Positions 1 through 8,779 of a stretch of 64,000 bases of DNA are shown here, in pieces (positions within the stretch are counted from its first letter, which is position 1; each line of letters begins with the position of its first letter). Made by a program: the position numbers and the translations under genes. Under the pieces are notes generated by a model. The model had not been told where the DNA came from and did no database searches. It worked only from the letters and a program-made list of their open reading frames with translations. The stretch comes from Synechococcus sp. MEDNS5 (GTDB lineage Bacteria; Cyanobacteriota; Cyanobacteriia; PCC-6307; Cyanobiaceae). The stretch covers positions 1,736,001 through 1,800,000 of the forward strand of contig NZ_CP047952.1 of the NCBI RefSeq assembly GCF_014279875.1, written 5' to 3'.

Positions 1-28
1 AGCGAGGGATCGTTTCCCTTTCACAGTG

Positions 29-58
29 TTGACGGAGGGCAGGCCAAAGGTCGATACT
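29..58 (+). promoter_or_regulatory. candidate sigma-70 promoter for tRNA-Asp/gltX
   Basis: A TTGACG hexamer at 29-34 and a GATACT hexamer at 53-58 are separated by 18 bases, which fits a sigma-70 type promoter. It would start transcription near position 65, about 55 bases before tRNA-Asp. I see no open reading frame in 1-118. Assignment is by eye only. Confidence 0.4.
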
Positions 59-118
59 AATTTGGTCGCGCAGGCGACACAGGACAACCGATCGGATTGA
101 GATGTCCGCCGGCAACCT

Positions 119-192
119 GGGACCGTAGTTCAACCGGTTAGAGCACCGCCCTGTCACGGCGGAAGTTGCGGGTTCGAATCCCGTCGGTCCCG
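119..192 (+). tRNA. tRNA-Asp (GTC)
   Basis: The segment folds as a complete cloverleaf: the acceptor arms are GGGACCG (119-125) and CGGTCCC (185-191) with discriminator G192. The anticodon stem CCGCC/GGCGG encloses the loop CTGTCAC with anticodon GTC at 153-155. The T arm carries GGTTCGAATCC. No CCA is encoded. The gene ends 21 bases before the gltX start codon, so the two probably share a transcript. Confidence 0.97.
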
Positions 193-213
193 TTTCATCT
201 CTCAAGACTTCGC

Positions 214-1644
214 ATGGTTCGCGTTCGTCTGGCTCCCAGCCCTACGGGAACCCTCCACATCGGCACAGCGAGGACGGCCGTTTTCAACTGGTTGTTTGCG
301 CGAAACCAAAACGGTTGCTTCCTGCTGCGCATTGAAGACACCGACAAGGAGCGATCCAAGCCGGAATTCACCCAGAACATCCTCGAAGGCCTCCAATGGC
401 TGGGCATTGACTGGGACGACGACCCGGTGATCCAGAGCCAGCAGGCCGAAAACCATCGCAGCTCAATTCAAGGCCTTTTGGACAAAGGACTGGCCTACCG
501 CTGCTACGCCAGCGAAGAGGAACTGGATGCCATGCGCACCCAACAGAAAGCGGCCAACCAGGCACCCCGTTACGACAATCGCCACCGCAATCTCACGCCT
601 GAACAGGAAAAGGCCTTCCAGGCCGAGGGGCGGGAAGCCGTGATCCGATTCCGTATTGATGAGCAGCGCGACATTCGTTGGAATGACCTCGTGCGTGGTC
701 CGATGCTTTGGCGTGGTGCCGACCTCGGTGGTGACATGGTGGTGGCCAGGCGGGCTCCCGCCGATCAAATCGGAGATCCGCTCTACAACCTGGTCGTGGT
801 CGTTGACGACGCCGCAATGGCCATCAGCCATGTAATCCGAGGTGAAGACCACATCGCCAATACCGCCAAACAGCTGCTTCTCTACGAGGCGCTGTCCTTG
901 CCGGTGCCGGCGTTCGCCCATGCACCCTTGATCCTCAATCCCGAGGGTCGCAAGCTGTCGAAACGGGATGGAGTCACCTCCATCAATGATTTCCGCGCGA
1001 TGGGTTACACCCCGGAAGCACTCGCGAACTACATGACCCTGCTGGGCTGGTCGGTCCCTGAAGGCATGAAAGAGATCTTCACGCTCAACGAAGCCGCCAA
1101 GGTCTTCGCTTTCGATCGCGTCAACAAAGCCGGCGCGAAGTTCGACTGGGACAAATTGAACTGGCTGAATGCCCAGATCCTTCACAGCTGGGAGCCGCCC
1201 AGGCTTCTAGACGCACTCTCACCGCTCTGGGCCGATCAAGGCTGGACGATTCCTGACACCGACAGATGGGCTCTGTCCTTGGTGGAGCTGCTTGGACCAT
1301 CGCTGACACTGCTGAACGACGGAGTGGATCAGGCCAGGCCTTTTTTCATGGAACCCGCTTTGGAGGAGGACGCCCTCAAACAGCTTGACCAGGAGGGAGC
1401 AAAACCCTGTCTGCAGGCTCTTTTAAGCGCCCTTGACGAGGCCCCCTGGTCTGGCGACAGCATCGACCAAGCCCAGGAGATCCTGAAAAGCGCTGCCTCC
1501 ACAGCAGGAGTGAAGAAAGGAGTCTTGATGAAAAGCCTCAGGGCAGCCCTGCTAGGCCGACTGCAGGGACCCGACCTCCTCACCACCTGGTCTCTTCTGG
1601 CCAAGATCGATCAGGATCGCCCCCGGTTAAGGCGCTGCCTCTGA
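214..1644 (+). CDS. gltX: glutamyl-tRNA synthetase
   Basis: Class I aminoacyl-tRNA synthetase that charges tRNA with glutamate in the cytoplasm; in cyanobacteria it usually also mischarges tRNA-Gln for the amidotransferase route and supplies Glu-tRNA for tetrapyrrole synthesis. The 476-residue protein begins [17 protein letters not shown], with the HIGH-type motif at residues 15-18, and has the KLSKR (KMSKS-type) loop at 247-251. I chose the ATG at 214; an in-frame start at 166 lies inside tRNA-Asp and is rejected. The 3' end overlaps the convergent antiporter gene by 18 bases. No strong Shine-Dalgarno sequence precedes it. Confidence 0.97.
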   Translation: MVRVRLAPSPTGTLHIGTARTAVFNWLFARNQNGCFLLRIEDTDKERSKPEFTQNILEGLQWLGIDWDDDPVIQSQQAENHRSSIQGLLDKGLAYRCYASEEELDAMRTQQKAANQAPRYDNRHRNLTPEQEKAFQAEGREAVIRFRIDEQRDIRWNDLVRGPMLWRGADLGGDMVVARRAPADQIGDPLYNLVVVVDDAAMAISHVIRGEDHIANTAKQLLLYEALSLPVPAFAHAPLILNPEGRKLSKRDGVTSINDFRAMGYTPEALANYMTLLGWSVPEGMKEIFTLNEAAKVFAFDRVNKAGAKFDWDKLNWLNAQILHSWEPPRLLDALSPLWADQGWTIPDTDRWALSLVELLGPSLTLLNDGVDQARPFFMEPALEEDALKQLDQEGAKPCLQALLSALDEAPWSGDSIDQAQEILKSAASTAGVKKGVLMKSLRAALLGRLQGPDLLTTWSLLAKIDQDRPRLRRCL

Positions 1645-2877
1645 CGGTTTCGCAGGCAACGAAGTGTCGTTGACCGGATCGGGTGTCTGATCGATCAGAC
1701 CGAGAGCCTTGGCAAGGGGCTGAGCCGTGAGGCCCTGAAGGCCAACGGTCATCAGGATTGTGAGAAACACCAAACCTTGCAGGCGTCCAGCTCCGAGCAC
1801 ACCGGCCTGCTCGAGTCTGATCGCAAACAGCGAGGCCACAGCAGCCGTCACGATTCCCCGTGGTGCGAGCCATCCCAGGAAAAGACGCTGTCGCCAATCG
1901 AGAGGAAGTCCCACGGTGGCCACGCTCACTGCCGCTGGGCGAACCACGAGCATCAGCACCAGCACGCAGCTCACTCCACCCCATCCGAGGGGACTGAGCT
2001 CGGCCCAGGACACATCGGCTGCCAGGAGTGGGAAGAGCATGGTGATCGCAAGCCGGGCCAATTCCCTGATCAACTCATCCAGCTGACCTGCCTGGGTGGA
2101 GGGGCGACGCCCTACCACCACACCGGCGGCCACCGAAGCGGGAAGTCCTGACTCCGGGAGTAGCCATTCGGCAATCGAGAACATCAGAAACAGCACTCCA
2201 AGGGTGAGTTGAAGCCTCAGCCCCACGGAATGCTCCGAAGGCAATCGCCGCAGCACTTCCGACAGCAGCCAGCCCACGGCCAAGCCAATCAGCACGCCGC
2301 CCCCGAGCCTGGACATCAGCCCGATCGCCAGCTCACGCCAGCCATGGAGATTTCCCAGCAGCAGTTCAAGCAACAGCAGGGCCAGCACCGCACCCACTGG
2401 CTCCAGCACAAGGCCCTCGGCCTCCAGCACATCCCCCAACGGCGATGCCAGACGGATCTGCTGAACAATCGGCGTGACCACGGTCGGCCCGGTGCCCAAC
2501 ACGATCGCGCTGTACACGGCAGCCACCGACCAGCCCAATCCCGCCAGCCAGTGTGCGGCCAGCACGCCGGCCCCGAGAGACAACAGCAGACGGAGCAGAG
2601 AAATCCGCAACACGGTCGCCTTGATGGTGTCCCCAGGGAGACGCAGGTTCAGACCGCCGTCGAACAACACCAGGCTGACCAGAAGTCCCACCGTGGTCTC
2701 CAGCCCCAGCCCGAGGTCCAGCGGCTCAACGAGTCCCAGTCCGGAGCGTCCGATCAACAGTCCGGAGAGGAGCAGAAGAACGACTCCCTGAAGCCCGGAA
2801 AGGGCAGCCAACAGCCTGGCACCGGCACCGGCGAACACCGTGATGCCCCAGAGCAATCCCAGCCGCTCAGGCGTCAT
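1627..2877 (-). CDS. Na+/H+ antiporter of the CPA1/NhaP type
   Basis: Membrane cation/proton exchanger, probably for Na+ extrusion and pH homeostasis. The 416-residue protein is almost entirely hydrophobic with about a dozen helices. Family-like segments include the [11 protein letters not shown] region after the third or fourth helix, the GTGPTVVTP segment and the [16 protein letters not shown] segment (PRG motif). The start [11 protein letters not shown] at 2877 overlaps the upstream small gene by 11 bases; an upstream ATG at 2904 would add nine residues. It is the last gene of the leftward wecB run and its 3' end overlaps gltX. The exact ion specificity cannot be read from sequence. Confidence 0.88.
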   Translation of the reverse strand: MTPERLGLLWGITVFAGAGARLLAALSGLQGVVLLLLSGLLIGRSGLGLVEPLDLGLGLETTVGLLVSLVLFDGGLNLRLPGDTIKATVLRISLLRLLLSLGAGVLAAHWLAGLGWSVAAVYSAIVLGTGPTVVTPIVQQIRLASPLGDVLEAEGLVLEPVGAVLALLLLELLLGNLHGWRELAIGLMSRLGGGVLIGLAVGWLLSEVLRRLPSEHSVGLRLQLTLGVLFLMFSIAEWLLPESGLPASVAAGVVVGRRPSTQAGQLDELIRELARLAITMLFPLLAADVSWAELSPLGWGGVSCVLVLMLVVRPAAVSVATVGLPLDWRQRLFLGWLAPRGIVTAAVASLFAIRLEQAGVLGAGRLQGLVFLTILMTVGLQGLTAQPLAKALGLIDQTPDPVNDTSLPAKPSEAAP

Positions 2878-3112
2878 CGATGGAGGCGTATTGCGGTTCC
2901 ACACGCAGTCCGATCACCGCCTCCGGGCGGATCACCAGATATTCCCCTTCGAGCTCACCGAGGGGGACATTCACGAATGCCTGCCCCTGGCCGCCGTTCA
3001 CGAGGTCCTGATACCACTCCTGAAAGGTCTCGAGGGTAGGGAAGTGCACCACTTCAGTCTGGCCACCGGAGAGGTGGAGAGAAATGCGATAGCGGCGTGG
3101 TTGACGGGGCAT
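2867..3112 (-). CDS. small conserved cyanobacterial protein, unknown function
   Basis: An 81-residue soluble protein. It starts with a basic segment (MPRQPRRYRISLHLSGG) and contains an aromatic FQEWYQDLV helix, then VNVPLGELEGEYLVIRPEAV. No signal peptide or membrane segment is seen. The ATG overlaps the stop of the upstream DUF1643 gene by one base (TGATG) and its own end overlaps the antiporter start, which supports real translation. The pattern resembles small proteins common in cyanobacteria, but I cannot assign a role. Confidence 0.8.
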   Translation of the reverse strand: MPRQPRRYRISLHLSGGQTEVVHFPTLETFQEWYQDLVNGGQGQAFVNVPLGELEGEYLVIRPEAVIGLRVEPQYASIDDA

Positions 3113-3693
3113 CAGCGAACCGTACAGGCCCAGGGAGTCGGAACTCGGTCCCCTGGAACATAGAGGGGATGGCGCGGCTGTCCGCTGCGCGTTGTTCCCA
3201 GAGTCAAGGGGCCAGCCCCGGCCTTACGGCGTCGGAGGCAGAGCGCAAGCCTGGCCAGCACTGTCTGATCCCGCTGAAACAGGACACCTCGGGTTCCCCA
3301 GCCCAGCCAGAGATCCCAGAACGGCTTGTCAGCCCAATTCTCCATCCAGCACTGAAGAACAGCATCGGTCTTGTCACCGATCGGATCGCTGCAGCGCTGC
3401 AACGCCTCTGGTGAAGGAGAGATCCGCGCGAACAAATTGATCACCACAAGCCGGTGATACCCCCAGCGCGTTCCAAACGCCATGAGACGTCGCAGGGTGG
3501 GATCATCGCGATGATCACTGGCTCGGGAAGGGTTCAACCCCACAAAGATCAGCGTTCGCGGAACTTCAGCCTGCAACGGCTCCACCAGAGAACGTTGCAG
3601 CAGCCAGCGGTAATGGCCACAGCTGCTGAAGGATGCGTCAGGAGACCAGCAGATCAAGGGCGGCCTGGAGAATTCGCCCACTGGCGAGACCAT
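3112..3693 (-). CDS. DUF1643 family protein
   Basis: About 193 residues. The segment around CWSPDASFSSCGHYRWLLQRSL followed by LIFVGLNPSRAS and DDPTLRRLMAFGTRWGY matches the DUF1643 family pattern (short cysteine-containing N terminus, then a GLNPSxA motif). Its function is unknown. The start is uncertain: ATG at 3693 gives a 56-base overlap with the 3' end of wecB, and later GTG/TTG starts are possible. It is coupled to the next small gene through a one-base overlap. Confidence 0.8.
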   Translation of the reverse strand: MVSPVGEFSRPPLICWSPDASFSSCGHYRWLLQRSLVEPLQAEVPRTLIFVGLNPSRASDHRDDPTLRRLMAFGTRWGYHRLVVINLFARISPSPEALQRCSDPIGDKTDAVLQCWMENWADKPFWDLWLGWGTRGVLFQRDQTVLARLALCLRRRKAGAGPLTLGTTRSGQPRHPLYVPGDRVPTPWACTVR

Positions 3694-4750
3694 CTCCAAA
3701 GGGATTGACCGCACGGGCCATCTGGTCGTACGCCGCAGGGTCATCGAGGAGACGGGCTGTTTCCTGAGCGATCGATGCGTTGTCCGTACCCACCAGCTTC
3801 GCTGTTCCAGCATCAACGGCCTCTGGACGCTCGGTGGTGCGCCTGAGCACTAGAACCGGCTTACCAAGGGCGGGAGCCTCCTCCTGCAGGCCACCGGAAT
3901 CGGTGAGCAGAAGGGTGCAACCTTTCATGGCCGCCACCAACCGGTCGTAATCGAGAGGTTCGGTGAGCACCACGCGTGGATGGCTACCAAGCAGATCCTG
4001 AAGAGGCTCGCGCACGGTGGGATTCCGGTGCAGGGGCAGCAGGAGTGTGGTGTCGGGATGGGACTCCAGCACCGCCAACATTCCTTCAGCGATGCTGCGC
4101 AGGCGATCCCCCCAGTTCTCCCGGCGATGCACGGTGGCAAGGATGACGCGCTGGTTGGCCCAGTCGAGGGGCAGGTCGGTGAGCTCAGGGGCGCGCTCAG
4201 CCATGCGCAGCAGCGCATCAATCACCGTATTGCCAGTGACCATGACCCGACCGACAACGCTCGAGGCCTCGAGATTGGCCTGGGAACGCTGCGTCGGAGC
4301 GAAATGCAGCTGAGCCACCTGGGAGATCAGCCTGCGATTGGCTTCTTCAGGGAAGGGATCAAGGAGGTTGTCGGTGCGCAGGCCTGCCTCCACGTGCCCA
4401 ACAGGGATCTGCTCATAAAACGCAGCAAGAGCCGCCGCGAAGGCCGTGGTGGTGTCTCCCTGCACCAACACCATTTGCGGAGGGAAGGCTTGAAAATCGT
4501 CGCGGAGCCCCTGCAATGCCGCACAGGTGACGTGCGTCAGCGTCTGACGGGGGGCCATCAGGTCGAGATCCTGATCGGCGGTGAGCTGGAAAAGGTCCAT
4601 CACCTGGGTCACCATCTCCCGATGCTGCCCAGTGAGCACAACGCGGGTTTCCAATGCCGAGCAGGCTCGGAATTCCTGGATGACCGGAGCCAGTTTGATG
4701 GCTTCCGGCCGCGTGCCGAGCACAATGGTGACGCGAGGTTTGGCCGCCAT
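3638..4750 (-). CDS. wecB: UDP-N-acetylglucosamine 2-epimerase (non-hydrolysing)
   Basis: Converts UDP-GlcNAc to UDP-ManNAc for cell-surface polysaccharides. The 370-residue protein begins MAAKPRVTIVLGTRPEAIKLAP, the GTRPE motif typical of the family, and later has VQGDTTTAF, GHVEAGLRT, the TVHRREN segment and LLTDSGGLQEEAPALGKPVLVLR. Length is normal for the non-hydrolysing enzymes. It is the first gene of a leftward run and is divergent from pilT across about 113 bases. No ManNAc dehydrogenase (wecC) is adjacent. Confidence 0.95.
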   Translation of the reverse strand: MAAKPRVTIVLGTRPEAIKLAPVIQEFRACSALETRVVLTGQHREMVTQVMDLFQLTADQDLDLMAPRQTLTHVTCAALQGLRDDFQAFPPQMVLVQGDTTTAFAAALAAFYEQIPVGHVEAGLRTDNLLDPFPEEANRRLISQVAQLHFAPTQRSQANLEASSVVGRVMVTGNTVIDALLRMAERAPELTDLPLDWANQRVILATVHRRENWGDRLRSIAEGMLAVLESHPDTTLLLPLHRNPTVREPLQDLLGSHPRVVLTEPLDYDRLVAAMKGCTLLLTDSGGLQEEAPALGKPVLVLRRTTERPEAVDAGTAKLVGTDNASIAQETARLLDDPAAYDQMARAVNPFGDGLASGRILQAALDLLVS

Positions 4751-4863
4751 AAACGCAGGATCGGTGGCGGGATCCTAAGCGCGATTTAGAGAGCTCCCAG
4801 CCGACCCTCACTTGCCACGGCAGCAGCAGTGGCGAAGCTGAGGCAAGAAAGAAGCGGAAGCCG

Positions 4864-6045
4864 ATGAATCAACCGATCTTCCCCCCGGGTTTTCCGCCCC
4901 AACCTGTTGCGGCCCCCACCCATAGCCCCTCATCTGCGGCGCCTGCATCACTGAAGCCTTCACCGACGTCGTCAGCCAAGGGATCACCAAGCCTTGAGGA
5001 CATCGTGCGGATGGCCCAAGACAAGGGCCACTCCGACGTGCACCTCGGTGTGGGGGAAATCCCGCGCTTCCGCGCCCGCGGAGAGATGCTGCAAACAGAG
5101 TGGCCGATCACAGATCCGAGCACGTTTCATCGCTGGCTCAGGGAAATACTCACGCCCCAGCAGATTGATCTCTTTCAGCAGACGAAGGAATTCGACGGCT
5201 CCCATGCGTTCCCATTTGTCAGGGTTCGGATCAACCTCCTGGATTCGCTGCTGGGACCCGCCATGGTTCTGCGGTTAATTCCTCAGACGATCCTCACGCT
5301 TGAAGATCTGAAACTTCCCGAGGTGCTGCGGGAACTCTCGTCACGTCCCAAGGGACTGGTGTTAGTGACCGGACCAACTGGATCAGGAAAAAGCACCACT
5401 CTTGCGGCAATGATTGACTGGATCAACCGCCATCAGACACGCCACATCCTCACGATTGAAGACCCTGTGGAGTTTGTTCATCAGAGTCAGCGCTCGCTGA
5501 TCAGGCACCGGGAAGTGGGTCTGCATACATTGCAGTTTCACAACGCTCTGAGAGCAGCGTTAAGAGAGGATCCAGACGTGATCTTGGTGGGTGAGATCCG
5601 TGATCGCGAAACCTTGAGCACGGCTCTCGAAGCATCCCAAACGGGCCACCTTGTGTTCGGGACGCTTCACACCAATTCGGCAGTAAAAACAGTCGAACGC
5701 GTCCTTGGGCTCTTCGCCCCTGAGGATCAAGACAGCGTTCGCCGCTCGCTATCGGAATCCCTTCTGGGTGTGATTGCCCAGGGGTTGATCCGAACCAACG
5801 ATGGAAAACGAGCTGCGTATCACGACATCCTGATCAATACGGAGGCCTGCAAGGACTACATCCAGCGTGGAGCCCTCGAAGAGGTAGAGGAAATTATGGA
5901 GCGCAGCGGCTTCGATGGGATGGTGACCAGCAATCAATCCCTGCTGGAGCTGGTCGTAGCCGGACGGATCCAATCCCAGGACGCGATTGCCGTCAGCCTC
6001 AAACCGAATGAGCTGTCGCAAGCCATCCGTGGGAGGAGCGCGTGA
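4864..6045 (+). CDS. pilT: PilT-type twitching motility ATPase
   Basis: Hexameric ATPase that powers type IV pilus retraction, or a related secretion ATPase. The 393-residue protein has a proline/serine-rich N terminus of about 45 residues, then a PAS-like N-terminal domain, a Walker A GPTGSGKSTT at about residues 170-179, a Walker B-like DVILVGEIRD near 238 and the TGHLVFGTLHTN segment with the His box. It lacks the zinc-binding domain of PilB. The gene stands alone between wecB and hli; other pilus genes are not in the window, so its use for motility or DNA uptake is inferred. Confidence 0.9.
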   Translation: MNQPIFPPGFPPQPVAAPTHSPSSAAPASLKPSPTSSAKGSPSLEDIVRMAQDKGHSDVHLGVGEIPRFRARGEMLQTEWPITDPSTFHRWLREILTPQQIDLFQQTKEFDGSHAFPFVRVRINLLDSLLGPAMVLRLIPQTILTLEDLKLPEVLRELSSRPKGLVLVTGPTGSGKSTTLAAMIDWINRHQTRHILTIEDPVEFVHQSQRSLIRHREVGLHTLQFHNALRAALREDPDVILVGEIRDRETLSTALEASQTGHLVFGTLHTNSAVKTVERVLGLFAPEDQDSVRRSLSESLLGVIAQGLIRTNDGKRAAYHDILINTEACKDYIQRGALEEVEEIMERSGFDGMVTSNQSLLELVVAGRIQSQDAIAVSLKPNELSQAIRGRSA

Positions 6046-6066
6046 ACCGCCGGTAGCTGAGCGCCT

Positions 6067-6264
6067 TCAGCTTGCAGATATTCCTTCACTAAAAAGTCTG
6101 ACGAGAATGAGCGTCAGCAACCCAAGGGACAGGCCCAGCATGGCCAGACGCCCATTCCAGATTTCAGCTTGAGGGGTGAAGCCGCGGCGCCACTCATTGA
6201 GCTCACCCGCATCAACCGGCTGTGATTGCTGCCGTTGCTGGGACTCGGACTCAACCACCATCAC
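6067..6264 (-). CDS. hli: high-light-inducible protein (Hlip, chlorophyll a/b-binding motif)
   Basis: A 65-residue thylakoid protein with one membrane helix. The segment EIWNGRLAMLGLSLGLLTLI carries the conserved chlorophyll-binding motif (E, N, R, then GL) of the LHC superfamily. Hlips bind chlorophyll and carotenoid and take part in photoprotection and pigment reuse. Two adjacent ATGs at 6264 and 6261 are possible starts. It lies 36 bases after tsaD on the same strand and converges with pilT over a 21-base gap. Confidence 0.92.
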   Translation of the reverse strand: MMVVESESQQRQQSQPVDAGELNEWRRGFTPQAEIWNGRLAMLGLSLGLLTLILVRLFSEGISAS

Positions 6265-6300
6265 CAGAAAGCTCCTGCTTCAACATTATTCCCGAAACTC

Positions 6301-7371
6301 TTAAAACTGTGGATCCTGGGCATAGAGATCTCCTCCAGCCTCCAAGGGCCAGCGGGCTGAAACTCCAAGCCGGATGGAACTCGCGCCCCATCCGGCTTGA
6401 AGCCGACCTAAGGCGGCGGCACCGACCATCGCAGCGTTGTCGGTGCAGTACGCCAGAGGCGCGAGGTGGACGGAAACCCCACGCTCCCGTCCATGCCGCT
6501 CCATTTGTCCACGCAGCCTGACATTCGCAGCCACCCCGCCCACCATCACCAGTGTGTGCAGGCCTCGATCAAGACAGCACCGCAGGCTGCGCTCCACCAG
6601 CACATCCACCACAACCTGCTCGAAGCTTGCAGCGAGATCCTCGAGGGGCAGCGCATCACTCTGAGCCCTCAGGCTCTCCACCTGCCGAAGCATGGCCGTC
6701 TTGAGACCGCTGAACGAGAAGTCGAAGGGATAGAACCCACCCTCCGGACGGGACACCCGTCCTTTGGGAAGGGAAAACCGCTTGGGATCGCCATCTCTGG
6801 CAGCCGCCTGGATGGCAGGACCACCTGGGTAGGCCAGCCCTAGCAAACGGGCCACTTTGTCGAAAGCTTCTCCAGCCGCATCGTCATGGCTACGCCCCAG
6901 CCGTTGCAGGCCGCCGTCGATCGCCACCAGGATCAGTTCGGTATGTCCGCCACTGACCAAGAGCACGACGTAGGGAGGCTCGGGAGGTGATGAGGCCAGA
7001 CGCACTGAGGCAAGGTGCGCCTCCAGGTGATGCACTCCCATGAAGGGCTTGCCATGAAGGGCCGCCAGGGTGCGCCCTGTCACCGAACCCACCATCAGGG
7101 CCCCCACCAGCCCCGGCGTCACGGTTGCAGCCACGGCATCCATTTCTGCCACCGTTTGACCTGCGTCGTCCAGCACCGCGCCGATGAGGTGCGGCAGGGC
7201 CTCCACATGGCGTCTGGAGGCGATTTCGGGGACAACGCCTCCCCACTGGGCATGCTCCTCGACCTGGGAGGCGATGCGGTGAGCCAGCACCTCCGTTCGG
7301 CCGGCACAGAGCTCCACAACAGCTGCGGCCGACTCGTCACAACTTGTTTCGAGCGCAAGCACCTTGGGCAT
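6301..7371 (-). CDS. tsaD: tRNA N6-adenosine threonylcarbamoyltransferase
   Basis: Kae1/TsaD ATPase-fold enzyme that transfers the threonylcarbamoyl group to A37 of ANN-decoding tRNAs together with TsaB/TsaE. The 356-residue protein starts [20 protein letters not shown], has the metal-binding HHLEAHLAS motif, [11 protein letters not shown] and [11 protein letters not shown], and normal length. It is divergent from psaF across about 76 bases, so the two promoters must lie close together. hli follows on the same strand. Confidence 0.97.
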   Translation of the reverse strand: MPKVLALETSCDESAAAVVELCAGRTEVLAHRIASQVEEHAQWGGVVPEIASRRHVEALPHLIGAVLDDAGQTVAEMDAVAATVTPGLVGALMVGSVTGRTLAALHGKPFMGVHHLEAHLASVRLASSPPEPPYVVLLVSGGHTELILVAIDGGLQRLGRSHDDAAGEAFDKVARLLGLAYPGGPAIQAAARDGDPKRFSLPKGRVSRPEGGFYPFDFSFSGLKTAMLRQVESLRAQSDALPLEDLAASFEQVVVDVLVERSLRCCLDRGLHTLVMVGGVAANVRLRGQMERHGRERGVSVHLAPLAYCTDNAAMVGAAALGRLQAGWGASSIRLGVSARWPLEAGGDLYAQDPQF

Positions 7372-7447
7372 TCAGGCCGAAACCCTCCACTACTGTCCGC
7401 TTGTGACATCCTGCCGCTCCGGGGCAGGCTTAACAGGAACCGTTCCG

Positions 7448-7927
7448 ATGCGTCGTCTTTTCGCTCTAGCGCTCTCGGCCCTGCTGGTGTTTGGCTTTGC
7501 ACCGGTCGCCAAGGCCGATGTTGCAGGCCTGACCCCTTGCGCTGAAAGCGCCCGTTTCCAGCAACGTGCCAGCGCAGCCACCACAGCCCAAGCCAAAGCC
7601 AGGTTTGAGATGTACAGCCAAGCCGTGTGTGGTGAGGACGGGCTGCCCCACCTCATCGTTGATGGTCGCTGGGATCATGCCGGCGAATTTGTACTGCCAG
7701 GCCTGATGTTTCTCTACATCGCTGGCACCATCGGCTGGGCCGGCCGTGAATATCTGAAAGCCACCCGCGGAACCAAGGAGCAGTACACCAAGGAGATCCA
7801 GATCGACCTCCCCCTGGCGCTGAAATCCTGCATCGCTGCCGCCACATGGCCCATTGCAGCGTTCGGAGAACTCACCAGTGGAAAGCTGCTTGAAAGCGAC
7901 AACAAGATCACCGTGTCTCCTCGCTAA
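7448..7927 (+). CDS. psaF: photosystem I reaction center subunit III
   Basis: Lumenal, single-helix photosystem I subunit near the plastocyanin/cytochrome c6 docking site. The 159-residue precursor has a signal peptide [17 protein letters not shown] ending with AKA before [18 protein letters not shown]; the mature part has two cysteines and the hydrophobic segment around [19 protein letters not shown]. The ATG at 7448 is chosen because it starts the signal peptide and is preceded by CAGGAACC. psaJ follows 40 bases later with a shared terminator. Confidence 0.97.
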   Translation: MRRLFALALSALLVFGFAPVAKADVAGLTPCAESARFQQRASAATTAQAKARFEMYSQAVCGEDGLPHLIVDGRWDHAGEFVLPGLMFLYIAGTIGWAGREYLKATRGTKEQYTKEIQIDLPLALKSCIAAATWPIAAFGELTSGKLLESDNKITVSPR

Positions 7928-7967
7928 AGCTTTTCAGCTCTCAAACCTTCACCAACATTTCCGATCG

Positions 7968-8081
7968 ATGCAGAAATTTCTCACAACTGCACCAGTGGTT
8001 GCAGCCATTTGGTTCACACTCACAGCTGGAATTCTGATTGAGTGGAATCGATTCTTCCCTGATCTCCTGTTCCACCCATAA
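7968..8081 (+). CDS. psaJ: photosystem I reaction center subunit IX
   Basis: A 37-residue single-helix photosystem I subunit that contacts PsaF. The protein starts [21 protein letters not shown] and ends FFPDLLFHP, a clear PsaJ sequence. It lies directly downstream of psaF, the usual cyanobacterial order, and is followed after 25 bases by a Rho-independent terminator. Confidence 0.97.
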   Translation: MQKFLTTAPVVAAIWFTLTAGILIEWNRFFPDLLFHP

Positions 8082-8106
8082 ATGTCATTCCATCAATGAA
8101 CGTGTA

Positions 8107-8131
8107 GAGGGCCTCGGGCCCTCTTTTCTTT
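8107..8131 (+). terminator. Rho-independent terminator of psaF-psaJ
   Basis: GAGGGCC (8107-8113) and GGCCCTC (8117-8123) form a perfect 7-bp stem with a three-base loop, followed by TTTTCTTT (8124-8131). It sits between psaJ and the convergent gmk; the T tract exists only on the plus side. Confidence 0.9.
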
Positions 8132-8146
8132 GGCGTTAATTCAGCG

Positions 8147-8716
8147 TTATCCCGAAAGTCCCATCAACCCCTCGAGCTCCGAAAGGGCTGTGTCGAGATC
8201 ATCATTCACAACAACGGCATCAAATTCAGACTGGGCATCCAGTTCGGCGCGCGCTCTCTCCAAGCGGCGTTGAATCGCATCCGCGGATTCAGTGGCCCGG
8301 CCCCGGATGCGCCGTTCCAGCTCCTCGAAACTCGGTGGCGCCAAAAAGATCTGTAGAGCCTCGGGAAAACTCTTTCTCACCTGGCGGGCGCCCTCCAATT
8401 CGATTTCCAGAAGAACGGGAGTTCCTGCGCCAAGCCGTTCTTCCACGGGCAGACGAGGAGTGCCGTAGCAATGACCGGCGAATTCAGCCCACTCCAACAA
8501 ACCACCACTGCTGACCAGAGCATCGAAGTCTTGGCGTGTCTTGAAGAAGTAGTGCACACCGTTTTGCTCACCCGCCCGGGGGGCCCGTGTGGTGGCCGAC
8601 ACCGATAACCACAGATTGGGATGGCGCTCCTGCAAGCGGGCGACCAGCGTGCCCTTACCGACACCGCTGGGTCCGGTGAGCAACGCGAGCCGGGCAGTGG
8701 CTTGAGACGATGCCAT
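8147..8716 (-). CDS. gmk: guanylate kinase
   Basis: Phosphorylates GMP to GDP. The 189-residue protein starts [23 protein letters not shown] with the P-loop at about residues 15-22, then the [21 protein letters not shown] nucleotide-binding region and [14 protein letters not shown]. Length is normal. The gene is divergent from rqcH across about 63 bases. Confidence 0.97.
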   Translation of the reverse strand: MASSQATARLALLTGPSGVGKGTLVARLQERHPNLWLSVSATTRAPRAGEQNGVHYFFKTRQDFDALVSSGGLLEWAEFAGHCYGTPRLPVEERLGAGTPVLLEIELEGARQVRKSFPEALQIFLAPPSFEELERRIRGRATESADAIQRRLERARAELDAQSEFDAVVVNDDLDTALSELEGLMGLSG

Positions 8717-8779
8717 CGCTTGTCTGCAGTCAGGCTGCAGGGTAGGAAGGCACCTAACTCACCGGACCAGCACGCGCGG

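Noticed and set aside
166-213. Upstream in-frame start for gltX
   Set aside because: It begins inside the tRNA-Asp T arm; the conserved synthetase N terminus starts at 214.
2209-3039. Open frame of 276 codons on the plus strand over the antiporter gene
   Set aside because: Gln/Pro/Arg-rich translation typical of a shadow of a Leu/Ala/Gly-rich membrane gene.
3980-4789. Open frame of 269 codons antisense to wecB
   Set aside because: Shadow of wecB; no domain and it would overlap the promoter region of pilT and wecB.
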